Assembly: GCA_002423245.1 (NCBI GenBank)
Contig: DIVD01000026.1
Coordinates: 1 to 64,000 of the forward strand
Reading direction: 5' to 3'
Length of the DNA stretch: 64,000 nt
From: Rhodobacteraceae bacterium UBA6141
Lineage (GTDB): Bacteria > Pseudomonadota > Alphaproteobacteria > Rhodobacterales > Rhodobacteraceae
Below the pieces are notes generated by a model. That model saw only the letters and a list, made by a program, of their open reading frames with translations, did no database searches and was not told the DNA's origin. This document shows, piece by piece, positions 49,349 through 57,259 of the stretch (the stretch's first letter is position 1; each line of letters begins with the position of its first letter). The position numbers and the translations under genes are program-made.

Positions 49349-50532
49349 CTCGATCCCTCTTGTGCTGGCTGGCGCCCGGCCTCGTGCGGGGCGTCGCGGG
49401 TGCGGCCGTCTTCGGCCGGCGTCATCGCCGCCGCGATCCGCTCGCGGTCTTGCAGCGGTTGCGGGATTTGCGCCATGCGCGCCGATCCGGCCGCAAGCGC
49501 GGCATCGGCGCTGTCCGAGGCATGGCCGGCCTCGACCAGCCGCTGACGCAGGAAGGCGCGCGCGGCCTCGGCGATGCGCGCCACCTCCGCCGCCGACAGA
49601 TCGAGAGCCGCGGCCGCCTGCTCCGCTGTCTCGTCCTGCATGTGCAGCCGCAGGAAGGTCTTGCGCCAGAGCGCGGGCAGATCGGCCAGCGCCCGATGCA
49701 GCGCCAGCGCCGCCTCGCGCCGCGCCATCCAGTCCTCGGCCTGCTCGCCCTCGTCATCGGCCACCAGATCCTCCAGCAGCAGCATCTCGTCGGGCTGGTA
49801 GAACTCGTACAACTCCTGATCCGCTTCGGTCGGCTCGCGCGCCGGCTCGTCGGGCGCCTCGTCCAGCGGGGCAATCCCTTCGGGAAGGGCGCGGCGGGCG
49901 GCGCGTGCCTCGCTCTCGATCGTCTGATAGGCCAGCCGTGTCAGCCAGCCGCCGATCGAGAATTCCGTGGGGCGCTGCTCGAAGCGGTCGAGCCCGGCGA
50001 GGATGGTGGCATCGACGAGGCCCCGAACGCTGAGGCTTCCGACGGGAACGGCGCCGCTCGCCTCGAGATAGGTCAGTTCGCGCCGCACCGTGTTGTAGAC
50101 CTGATCGAGATGATCCTCGATCAGCTCGAAATAGAGCGCGCGCCGCTCCGCCTCGGCCCGGTCCCGTGCGGGCGGCAGGGGCCGGCCGATCCGCGCACGC
50201 CGCGCCGGGCGTTTCCATTCCGGCCTGCGTTGCAGAAGCGCCAGGTGCCGGTCGAGCCGGCGGCCGAGCGCGGCGAAGGCCTTGCGCAGCACCGGCTCGG
50301 TCTCGAACCCGTCGGCCCGCGCGGCGATCACGCCCGAGGGTAGTTCGAGCCGCAGATCCGCCTGGAGGCGCTTCTTGCCTCGTGTCTGCGACACCGATGC
50401 CTCGAGATGCACGAGATCGGGACGGAACCGGGCAAGCCGCTGCTCCAGCAGCGCCGCCTCGTGCGCGATCACCTCGGGGCCCCGGTGCCGGCCGTGGGGA
50501 TCAAGATTGCGAAACGCGGTGGTTACATTCAT
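49345..50532 (-). CDS. Fusion of ribosome-hibernation (HPF/RaiA) domain and sigma-70-like regions
   Basis: A 395-residue two-part protein. Residues 1-105 resemble the S30AE domain of HPF/RaiA (VHLEASVSQTRGKKRLQADL, FETEPVLRKAFAALGRRLDR), which shuts ribosomes down in stress. Residues about 133-213 resemble sigma-70 region 2 (LVDATILAGLDRFEQRP, then SIGGWLTRLAYQTIESEARA). An acidic linker (220-268) leads to a region 4-like helix-turn-helix (272-333, ALADLPALWRKTFLRLHMQD, ETAEQAAAALDLSAAEVARI). The start at 50532 follows GAGGGACG; an upstream in-frame ATG gives 16 more residues without homology. It sits 89 bp after clpK and overlaps hdeD, so it may link translation arrest with transcription. 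Region 2 is divergent, so sigma activity is an inference. Confidence 0.72.
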   Translation of the reverse strand: MNVTTAFRNLDPHGRHRGPEVIAHEAALLEQRLARFRPDLVHLEASVSQTRGKKRLQADLRLELPSGVIAARADGFETEPVLRKAFAALGRRLDRHLALLQRRPEWKRPARRARIGRPLPPARDRAEAERRALYFELIEDHLDQVYNTVRRELTYLEASGAVPVGSLSVRGLVDATILAGLDRFEQRPTEFSIGGWLTRLAYQTIESEARAARRALPEGIAPLDEAPDEPAREPTEADQELYEFYQPDEMLLLEDLVADDEGEQAEDWMARREAALALHRALADLPALWRKTFLRLHMQDETAEQAAAALDLSAAEVARIAEAARAFLRQRLVEAGHASDSADAALAAGSARMAQIPQPLQDRERIAAAMTPAEDGRTRDAPHEAGRQPAQEGSR

Positions 50533-50621
50533 CTGGCGTCCCTCATGGGCAGTCTCCGTGTCATGGGGATGCGAGGCCATGCGCCCCGCATCCCCCTGTC
50601 TTGTCGCGGCGCGGGCCTTGC

Positions 50622-53516
50622 CTAGCCCTCCGTGGAGGCATCCGCCTCGGCGCGATCATCCGGCGACTTCGCCGCGCCGCCGCCCGCAGGGGCCTTGTCG
50701 GGCGCGCCCGCCACCTCCTGCGCCCCCGCCTGTTGCGCCCCCGCCTGCTGCGCCCCCGCCTGCTGCGCCCCCTGTGCCTCGGTCGCCTCCAGCTTCTCGA
50801 AGGTGATCTTCTGCTTCTCGGCCGACCAGGCTACCCGCACCCGGTCGCCATCCTCGACCGAGCCGCCCAGCATCGCGCGGGCCAGTTCGGTTTCCAGCTC
50901 CGAGCGGACCAGCCGGCGCAACTCGCGAGCGCCGAATTCCGGCTGGTAGCCCACGGCGGCGAAATGCTCGGTGACCGAGTCGTCGTAGTGCAGCTCCACG
51001 CCCTGCGTCAGCGCGGTGCGCGCCACGCGGGTGAGTTGCAGGCCGACGATCTGGCGGATCTCGGCCCGGTTCAGCGAGTGGAAGACGATGATCTCGTCGA
51101 TCCGGTTGAGGAATTCGGGCCGGAAGTGACCGCGCAGCACCTCCATCAGCTCGGCATGCTGTTTCGCCTCGTCGAACTCCTTGGTGCCGCGCTTCATCAG
51201 GTTGCGCTGGATGATGTCCGAGCCGAGGTTCGAGGTCGCGATGATGATCGTGTGGGTAAAGTCCACGACCCGGCCCTTGCCATCGGTCAGCCGCCCGTCA
51301 TCGAAGACCTGCAGCAGGATGTTGTAGACATCGCTGTGCGCCTTCTCGATCTCGTCGAGCAGCACCACCGAATAGGGCCGGCGGCGGACGCGCTCGGTCA
51401 GTTGCCCGCCCTCGTCATAGCCCACATAGCCGGGCGGCGCGCCCACCAGCCGCGCGACGGTGTGCCGCTCGCCATATTCCGACATGTCGATGCGGACCAT
51501 CGCGCCCTCGTCGCCATAGACGGTTTCGGCCAGCGCCTTGGCAAGTTCGGTCTTGCCGACGCCGGTGGGGCCAAGGAACAGGAAGGTCGCCGTGGGCGCC
51601 GAGCCCTCGCGCAGGCCCGCTCTCGCCAGGCGCACCGCGTCGGCCACCGACCGGATCGCGTCGTTCTGGCCGATGACGCGCTCGTGCAGGCGGTCCTCCA
51701 GCTTCAGCAGCTTCTCGCGCTCCTCGCTGGTCAGTTCCGTCACCGGGATGCCGGTCAGCTTGGAGACGATCTGCGCCACATGATCGGCGCGCACCTCGGC
51801 CGTGGCCGAGGCGCGGTCGCGCTTCCAGATCTCCAGAAGCTGGTCGAGCTCGGTCTGTTTCCCTTCCAGTTCCTTCTTCAGTTCGGCGGCGCGGTCGAAC
51901 TGCTTGCGGGCGGCGGCATAATCCTGCTCGCGCTGGATCTGCTTCACCTCCGCCTCCAGCTCCTGCACGTCGATGGGCCGGGCCGTGGCCGAGATCTTGA
52001 CGCGCGCGGCGGCCTGGTCGATCAGGTCGATGGCCTTGTCGGGCATGAAGCGCCCCGAGATGTAGCGGTCCGACAGCTCGGCGGCGGCGACGATGGCCTC
52101 GTCGGAGATCGTCACCTTGTGGTGGCTTTCCAGGGTGTCGCGCAGGCCCCGCAGGATCATGATGGTCTGGGCGACGCTCGGCTCGTTCACATAGACCGGC
52201 TGGAAGCGCCGCTCCAGCGCCGCGTCCTTCTCGATATGCTTCTGGTATTCGTTGAGCGTGGTCGCGCCCACAAGGTTCAGATCGCCCCGCGCCAGCGCCG
52301 GCTTGAAGGTGTTGGCGACATCGAGCCCGCCCTCGCCGCCGCCCTGCCCGGCGCCGACGATGGTGTGCAGCTCGTCGATGAAGACGATCAGCTCGTCCTT
52401 CCGCTCGGTGATCTCCTTGAGGATTTTCTGCACGCGCTCCTCGAACTCGCCGCGATACTTGGACCCTGCCACCATCGAGTTGATGTTCAGCTCCACCAGC
52501 CGCTTGTCGCGCAATGCCTCCGGCACCTCGCCCGCGACGATGCGCTGCGCCAGCCCCTCGATGATCGCGGTCTTGCCGACGCCCGGCTCGCCGATCAGCA
52601 CCGGGTTGTTCTTCTTGCGCCGCGCCAGCACCTCGATCGTGGTCTCGATCTCGCGGGCGCGCCCGATCACCGGATCGAGCTTGCCTTCACGCGCGAGCTT
52701 GGTCAGGTCGCGCGAGAACTGGTCCAGATCGGGAGTGTTGGAGGGGGTCTCCACCCGGCCCTCTTCGGCGCCGCGGCCCACCACCTTCGTCACCTGCTGG
52801 CGCAGCGCCTGCGGCGTCAGCCCGTATTTGCGCAAGATGTCGGCGGCGAGCCCCTCGCCCTCCTCGGCAAGGCCGATCAGCAGATGTTCGGGGCCGACAT
52901 AGGAATGGCCAAGTTCGTTGGAGGCGATGAAGGCCCGGTTCAGCGCATCCTTCAGGCGCGGGCTGACGCCGATCTCGGCGCCGGCCGCGGCCTCGCCGCG
53001 CGGAGCCTCCTTGTCGATCTGGCGGCGCAGGTCGTCCACGTCGATCTTGAACTGCTCGAGCAGCGTCCTGACCACGTCGCTCTGGGTCAGGGCCAGCAGC
53101 AGATGTTCGGTATCGACCTCGGGCCGGCCGAATTCGCCCGCCTTCTGCGCGGCCTCCTGCAGCAGCCTGTTGCCATGTTCGCTCAACCGTTCGGCGATGC
53201 CCGCGCTGCCGCCGCCGCGCCGGCTGCCGCGGTTGATGGGGACGCGCTGGCCGCCGTCCCGGCTGCCAGTATCCCCGCCAGTATCGCCGAAGCTCCGGTC
53301 CATGCCGGCGAAGGGCGTATCGCCGAAGAACTCGTCAAAGAGCGACCCGCCGCCGAAGAGCGATTCGAGGGGTGACGCGGGCCGCCGCTGCTGACGCGCG
53401 AGCTTGCGGTAGTCCTCGTCGCAAAGCTCCATCACCTGCCGCTCGCCATTGACCGAGACCTGCGCCCGGAACGAAGCCGGGCGGCTTTTGCAGATGTCAC
53501 AGATTCCGTTTGCCAT
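50622..53516 (-). CDS. clpK: ClpK/ClpG-type AAA+ disaggregase
   Basis: A 964-residue Hsp100 protein. An N-terminal zinc-finger-like segment (Cys6, Cys9, Cys32 in CDICKS and ELCDEDYRKL) precedes a Clp_N repeat pair (about residues 105-250). The first AAA+ has Walker A GEPGVGKT (309-316) and Walker B VFIDELH. A short coiled middle segment lies at about 515-570. The second AAA+ has GPTGVGKT (649-656) and VVLLDEIEKA. The IGF/IGL loop that docks ClpP is absent, as in ClpG and ClpB. The C-terminus carries three AQQAG repeats and an acidic tail. An AGGAGG ribosome site precedes the start. In Gammaproteobacteria this family dissolves protein aggregates in the heat-resistance locus. Confidence 0.9.
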   Translation of the reverse strand: MANGICDICKSRPASFRAQVSVNGERQVMELCDEDYRKLARQQRRPASPLESLFGGGSLFDEFFGDTPFAGMDRSFGDTGGDTGSRDGGQRVPINRGSRRGGGSAGIAERLSEHGNRLLQEAAQKAGEFGRPEVDTEHLLLALTQSDVVRTLLEQFKIDVDDLRRQIDKEAPRGEAAAGAEIGVSPRLKDALNRAFIASNELGHSYVGPEHLLIGLAEEGEGLAADILRKYGLTPQALRQQVTKVVGRGAEEGRVETPSNTPDLDQFSRDLTKLAREGKLDPVIGRAREIETTIEVLARRKKNNPVLIGEPGVGKTAIIEGLAQRIVAGEVPEALRDKRLVELNINSMVAGSKYRGEFEERVQKILKEITERKDELIVFIDELHTIVGAGQGGGEGGLDVANTFKPALARGDLNLVGATTLNEYQKHIEKDAALERRFQPVYVNEPSVAQTIMILRGLRDTLESHHKVTISDEAIVAAAELSDRYISGRFMPDKAIDLIDQAAARVKISATARPIDVQELEAEVKQIQREQDYAAARKQFDRAAELKKELEGKQTELDQLLEIWKRDRASATAEVRADHVAQIVSKLTGIPVTELTSEEREKLLKLEDRLHERVIGQNDAIRSVADAVRLARAGLREGSAPTATFLFLGPTGVGKTELAKALAETVYGDEGAMVRIDMSEYGERHTVARLVGAPPGYVGYDEGGQLTERVRRRPYSVVLLDEIEKAHSDVYNILLQVFDDGRLTDGKGRVVDFTHTIIIATSNLGSDIIQRNLMKRGTKEFDEAKQHAELMEVLRGHFRPEFLNRIDEIIVFHSLNRAEIRQIVGLQLTRVARTALTQGVELHYDDSVTEHFAAVGYQPEFGARELRRLVRSELETELARAMLGGSVEDGDRVRVAWSAEKQKITFEKLEATEAQGAQQAGAQQAGAQQAGAQEVAGAPDKAPAGGGAAKSPDDRAEADASTEG
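50719..50770. repeat. 15-bp tandem repeats inside the clpK 3' end
   Basis: Three near-identical 15-bp units (TGCGCCCCCGCCTGC, the first ending in T) plus a partial fourth encode the AQQAG repeats of the ClpK tail. Unit number could change by slippage without shifting the frame. Confidence 0.85.
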
Positions 53517-53631
53517 TTCTGTCACCTCCTGGCGTGTTGTTCCGGCCGCAAAAAACGACCGTCGCATGGGGCGGTTTCCCTGCCCCGCAGTTCCGGCACG
53601 GGATCACCCTTCCCGTGCCGGGGGAGCCGGA

Positions 53632-54120
53632 TCAGCCGGCCTTCACCTCGATCCGCTTCACCCTGGCCCTGGCCTCTTCCGTCTTGGGCAGCGTGACCGT
53701 CAGCACGCCGCGCCGGAACTCGGCCTCGGCCTTTTCAGGGTCCACCCCCGGCGGCACCGGGATCATCCGGTGGAAGCTGCGCCGCGACTGCGAGGTGAAG
53801 CCGTCCCTGGCGGTCTTGTCCTCGCGCTCGCCGCGGATCGTCAGGATGTCGTCGGTGACATCCACCGCAATGTCCTTTTCGTCGAGCCCCGGCAGATCGA
53901 CCGAGACCAGCACGGCCTCGTCGGTCTCGGAGATGTCGGTGCGCGGGCCGCCCGCGGTCAGGCTGCCGAAGGGGGTGTCGAAGCGTGTCCAGAAATCCTC
54001 GAACACGCGGTTGAGATCGTGCTGCAGCGACATCATCGGATTGTCCTCCGTGTCGCGGCGGGCGGGCATCCGGTCACGGGTCCGGTTCCAGCCCCAGGGA
54101 ATGAGATCGCTGAATGCCAT
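53632..54120 (-). CDS. Hsp20 small heat-shock protein
   Basis: A 162-residue alpha-crystallin-domain chaperone. The domain (about residues 58-160) shows DISETDEAVLVSVDLPGLDE, ILTIRGERE and the conserved GVLTVTLPKTEEA. The N-terminal part is MAFSDLIPWGWNR, like Hsp20 of the GvpH/IbpA type. It keeps unfolded proteins soluble for the disaggregase. The start follows AAAGGAGG. It is third in the operon, 115 bp before clpK. Confidence 0.93.
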   Translation of the reverse strand: MAFSDLIPWGWNRTRDRMPARRDTEDNPMMSLQHDLNRVFEDFWTRFDTPFGSLTAGGPRTDISETDEAVLVSVDLPGLDEKDIAVDVTDDILTIRGEREDKTARDGFTSQSRRSFHRMIPVPPGVDPEKAEAEFRRGVLTVTLPKTEEARARVKRIEVKAG

Positions 54121-54160
54121 GTTCGTTCCTCCTTTCGCTGCTCTGCCGGCCTCGGCCGCC

Positions 54161-54565
54161 TCAGGCGGCCTTGACCTTGATCTGTTTCGGCCTGGCCGCC
54201 TCGGCCTGCTTCAGCGTCAGCGTCAGCACGCCATCGCGGTGGCTGGCCTCGATGCTGCCCGGGTCGATCGAGTCGGGCAGGCTGAAGGCCCGCTCGAAAG
54301 TGCCGGGCGCGTATTCGGCATAGATGCGCCGGTAGCCCTCGGGGGCGGGCGCGTCGATCACCCCCCGCACCGTCAGCGCGCGGTTCTCGACCGAGACATC
54401 TATGCTGTCGGGCGCCACCCCCGGCATGTCGATGACCAGCGTCACGTCGCCATTCTTCTCGAAGATGTCGGTGGACGGGCGATAGACGGGGCCGCGCATC
54501 TCGCCCTCGTCACGCGCTGCGGTGCGGGCAACATCGCCGCCGGAGGTTTGCAGTTCCTGTGCCAT
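54161..54565 (-). CDS. Hsp20 small heat-shock protein
   Basis: A 134-residue Hsp20: DIFEKNGDVTLVIDMPGVAP, then LTVRGVIDAPAPEGYRRIYA and GVLTLTLKQAEAARPKQI. The N-terminal arm is short. It opens with MAQELQTSGGD, similar to small Hsp20 proteins in stress loci. The start at 54565 follows AAAGGAGC. It lies between the two other Hsp20 genes and shares their operon. Confidence 0.93.
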   Translation of the reverse strand: MAQELQTSGGDVARTAARDEGEMRGPVYRPSTDIFEKNGDVTLVIDMPGVAPDSIDVSVENRALTVRGVIDAPAPEGYRRIYAEYAPGTFERAFSLPDSIDPGSIEASHRDGVLTLTLKQAEAARPKQIKVKAA

Positions 54566-54588
54566 GTCATTGCTCCTTTTTCCGGTCC

Positions 54589-55029
54589 TCATCCCGCCTT
54601 GACCGAGACCTTGCGTGGCCGTTCGGCATCCGGGCGCCGCATCTCGATCTCGAGCACGCCGTTGCGCGCGCGCGCCTCGACGTTGTCGGGATCGACCCTG
54701 AGCGGCAGGCGGATGCTGCGCGAAAACTCGCCCCAGGGGCGCTCGCGCCGGTGCCAGGCCGCATCATCGTCCCCGGTGGGGGCTGTGCGCTTGCCGGCGA
54801 TGATCAGGGTGTTCTCGCGCACCGTCAGGTCGATGTCATCGCTGGCGACACCCGGCAGCTCGGCGGTGACCGTCACGCTGTCATCGCCCAGCCAGATGTT
54901 CACCGGCGGCCAGGGCCGGTCACTGACGGCGCGCGTTGCCCCCTCGAACATGCGGTTCATCTGCGATTGCAACTGCCGCAGTTCCGCGAAGGGATCCCGC
55001 TGCGCTCCGGGAAATCCGATATTCAGCAT
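54589..55029 (-). CDS. Hsp20 small heat-shock protein, first gene of the stress operon
   Basis: A 146-residue Hsp20. The alpha-crystallin domain (about residues 40-146) includes DDSVTVTAELPGVASDDIDL, LIIAGKR and the RNGVLEIEMRRPDAERPRKV block. Its N-terminal segment MLNIGFPGAQRDPFAELRQL, then QSQMNRMFEGATRA, is of the classical Hsp20 type. The start follows AGGAGGAG. It is the promoter-proximal gene of seven minus-strand genes (55029 down to 48163) and 23 bp before the next Hsp20. Confidence 0.93.
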   Translation of the reverse strand: MLNIGFPGAQRDPFAELRQLQSQMNRMFEGATRAVSDRPWPPVNIWLGDDSVTVTAELPGVASDDIDLTVRENTLIIAGKRTAPTGDDDAAWHRRERPWGEFSRSIRLPLRVDPDNVEARARNGVLEIEMRRPDAERPRKVSVKAG

Positions 55030-55066
55030 TGTCTCCTCCTGGTTTTCCATCCCCAATGAACCCGCT

Positions 55067-55087
55067 CGTCCGCAGAAGCTGCGGACG
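55067..55087 (-). promoter_or_regulatory. Perfect inverted repeat in the hsp20 leader
   Basis: Arms CGTCCGCAG / CTGCGGACG with a 3-nt loop, 38 bp upstream of the first Hsp20 start. A possible minus-strand promoter (-35 TTCCCC near 55118-55123, 17-bp gap, -10 TATACG at 55093-55098) would start transcription at about this hairpin. It could be a 5' leader structure or an operator. The promoter match is weak. Confidence 0.55.
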
Positions 55088-55212
55088 CTCGACGTATACG
55101 GAACTGTCGCGGAAGAAGGGGAAGGATCGGAGACGATCCTGCACGAAGACGCATGGCGACCACGCGATCCAAACCCAGGGCCACAGACTGCACCCTTGGG
55201 CCGATGTCGGGG

Positions 55213-55239
55213 CGATGCCTGCCGTCTGCGCAGGCATCG
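55213..55239. promoter_or_regulatory. Perfect 10-bp inverted repeat in the divergent control region
   Basis: Arms CGATGCCTGC / GCAGGCATCG separated by 7 nt, midway between the hsp20 operon and ftsH. It is not CIRCE (TTAGCACTC type) or HAIR (CTTGAGT type). A dimeric repressor or activator site controlling both sides is the simplest reading. Confidence 0.6.
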
Positions 55240-55308
55240 GTATCGCCACCATCTTCGGGACCCTCTTTGCGGCATCCCGCGGCAATTAGCTGGGAAGGCT
55301 GCATTTTG

Positions 55309-55337
55309 TTGTCAATGGGTGGGCGCCACTTTATTGT
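55309..55337 (+). promoter_or_regulatory. Candidate ftsH promoter
   Basis: -35 TTGTCA (55309-55314) and -10 TATTGT (55332-55337), 17 bp apart, 52 bp before the ftsH start. It is flanked by a 10-bp direct repeat AGGCTGCATT (55296-55305 and 55340-55349), and an inverted repeat GCAGGCTG / CAGCCTGC (55338-55345 and 55359-55366) begins where the transcript would. The sigma factor is not clear; the -10 is less usual for the housekeeping factor. Confidence 0.45.
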
Positions 55338-55388
55338 GCAGGCTGCATTCGCGAAGGCCAGCCTGCAACCGTGAAAGGAAAGACGGAA

Positions 55389-57218
55389 ATGGACAGACGG
55401 GCGCAGATACACATCTGGTATATCTTCCTCGCGATCTTCGGCGTCGTGCTGCTGCGCGACCTGTGGCTCGCAAGCCAGACCATCGAGGCGATCCCCTACA
55501 GCCAGTTCGAGACCTATCTCGAGCAAGGTCAGATCAATGAGGTGGTGATCGGCAGCACCACGATCCACGGCACGTTCAAGTCGCCGCAGGACGGCAAGAC
55601 CGGCTTCGTCACCACCGCCGTTCCTCCGGACATGGCGGCGCGGCTCGAGGACTACGATGTCACCTACACCGGCGCCGTCGAGAACACCTGGTTCTCGACG
55701 CTGCTGTCCTGGGTGCTGCCGGCGCTGATCTTCGTCGGCATCTGGGTCCTCTTCATCCGCAGGTTCGCGGACAAGCAGGGGATGGGCGGTTTCATGTCCA
55801 TCGGCAAGAGCAAGGCCAGGATCTATGTCGAGAGCGATACCAAGGTCAGCTTCGACGATGTCGCCGGGGTGGACGAGGCCAAGCAGGAACTGCAGGAGAT
55901 CGTCGAGTTCCTGAAGAACCCCGAGGCTCATGGCAGGCTCGGCGCGCACATGCCCAAGGGCGTGCTGCTGGTCGGCCCGCCGGGGACCGGCAAGACGCTG
56001 CTGGCCCGCGCCGTGGCGGGCGAGGCGGGCGTGCCGTTCTATTCCATTTCCGGCTCGGAATTCGTCGAGATGTTCGTGGGCGTCGGCGCCGCGCGGGTGC
56101 GCGACCTCTTCGAGCAGGCGCGAAAGGCGGCGCCCGCGATCATCTTCGTGGACGAGCTGGACGCGCTCGGCCGCTCGCGCGCCGCCTCGGGACAGTTCGG
56201 CGGGCATGACGAGCGCGAGCAGACGCTGAACCAGTTGCTGACCGAGCTTGACGGCTTCGACCCCTCGGAGGGCGTGGTGCTGCTCGCGGCCACCAACCGC
56301 CCCGAGATCCTCGATCCCGCGCTGCTGCGTGCGGGGCGCTTCGACCGGCAGGTGCTGGTGGACCGCCCCGACCGGGCCGGCCGGGTGCAGATCCTCAAGG
56401 TCCACATGAAGAAGATCAAGCTGGCTCCGGGCGTCGATCCCGACCAGGTTGCGGCGCTGACGACGGGCTTTTCCGGCGCCGATCTGGCCAATCTGGTCAA
56501 CGAGGCGGCGCTGATGGCGACGCGGCGCAAGGCGGACACGGTGGCGATGCAGGACTTCACCCAGGCGGTCGAGCGCATCGTCGCGGGGCTGGAAAAGCGC
56601 AACCGCCGCCTGAATGCGCGCGAACGCGAGATCGTGGCACATCACGAGATGGGTCATGCCATCGTCGGCATGGCGCTTTCGGGGGTTGACGAGGTGCACA
56701 AGGTCTCGATCATCCCGCGCGGCGTCGGCGCGCTCGGCTACACCATCCAGCGGCCGACCGAAGACCGCTACCTGATGACCCGCGAGGAACTGGAGAACAA
56801 GATCGCGGTGCTTCTGGGCGGGCGCGCGGCGGAAAGGATCATCTATGGCCATCTCTCGACCGGCGCCGCCGACGATCTGGCCCGCGCGACGGACATCGCG
56901 CGCTCGATGGTGGCGCGCTACGGCATGGATCCGGATCTGGGCCATGTCAGCTATGACAGCGAGCGCCCCACCTTCCTCGGCGCTCCCGAACAGGGCTCGT
57001 GGCTGAACCGCCGCTACAGCGATGCCACCGCCGAGCGTCTGGACCATGCCGTGAAGGAGGTGCTTGACAGGGTGTTCGATCGCACGGTCGCGCTGCTGGA
57101 GGGCAACCGCGCGCTGCTGGAACGCAGCGCCGCCGACCTGCTGGAGCGCGAGACGCTGGAGGATGCCGACCTCAAGCGCATCAAGGCCGAGGTCGTCCGC
57201 CCCGCCGAGGCCGCCTGA
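55389..57218 (+). CDS. ftsH: FtsH-type ATP-dependent membrane protease (accessory copy)
   Basis: A 609-residue membrane AAA+ metalloprotease. Two membrane segments (about 9-28 and 103-124) flank a short periplasmic domain. Walker A is GPPGTGKT (196-203), Walker [12 protein letters not shown], the SRH region is [20 protein letters not shown], and the zinc site is HEMGH (419-423) with the third ligand Asp in [14 protein letters not shown]. It degrades misfolded membrane and cytosolic proteins. It is divergent from the chaperone operon. Being inside the stress island and lacking the usual neighbours of housekeeping ftsH, it is likely a second copy, but the other copy is not visible here. Confidence 0.9.
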   Translation: MDRRAQIHIWYIFLAIFGVVLLRDLWLASQTIEAIPYSQFETYLEQGQINEVVIGSTTIHGTFKSPQDGKTGFVTTAVPPDMAARLEDYDVTYTGAVENTWFSTLLSWVLPALIFVGIWVLFIRRFADKQGMGGFMSIGKSKARIYVESDTKVSFDDVAGVDEAKQELQEIVEFLKNPEAHGRLGAHMPKGVLLVGPPGTGKTLLARAVAGEAGVPFYSISGSEFVEMFVGVGAARVRDLFEQARKAAPAIIFVDELDALGRSRAASGQFGGHDEREQTLNQLLTELDGFDPSEGVVLLAATNRPEILDPALLRAGRFDRQVLVDRPDRAGRVQILKVHMKKIKLAPGVDPDQVAALTTGFSGADLANLVNEAALMATRRKADTVAMQDFTQAVERIVAGLEKRNRRLNAREREIVAHHEMGHAIVGMALSGVDEVHKVSIIPRGVGALGYTIQRPTEDRYLMTREELENKIAVLLGGRAAERIIYGHLSTGAADDLARATDIARSMVARYGMDPDLGHVSYDSERPTFLGAPEQGSWLNRRYSDATAERLDHAVKEVLDRVFDRTVALLEGNRALLERSAADLLERETLEDADLKRIKAEVVRPAEAA

Positions 57219-57259
57219 CCACGCGCCGCAACGCCCGCGCCCGGGCGGGGTGCGCGCGG

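Noticed and set aside
50166..53375. 1069-codon plus-strand frame opposite clpK
   Set aside because: Antisense to clpK; composition is biased and no domain is seen.
55213..55239. CIRCE or HAIR heat-shock operator
   Set aside because: The arms do not match either consensus, although the site is a perfect inverted repeat.
54920..55285. Minus-strand frame across the hsp20 leader
   Set aside because: It overlaps the true Hsp20 start and the palindromes; its sequence has no family match.
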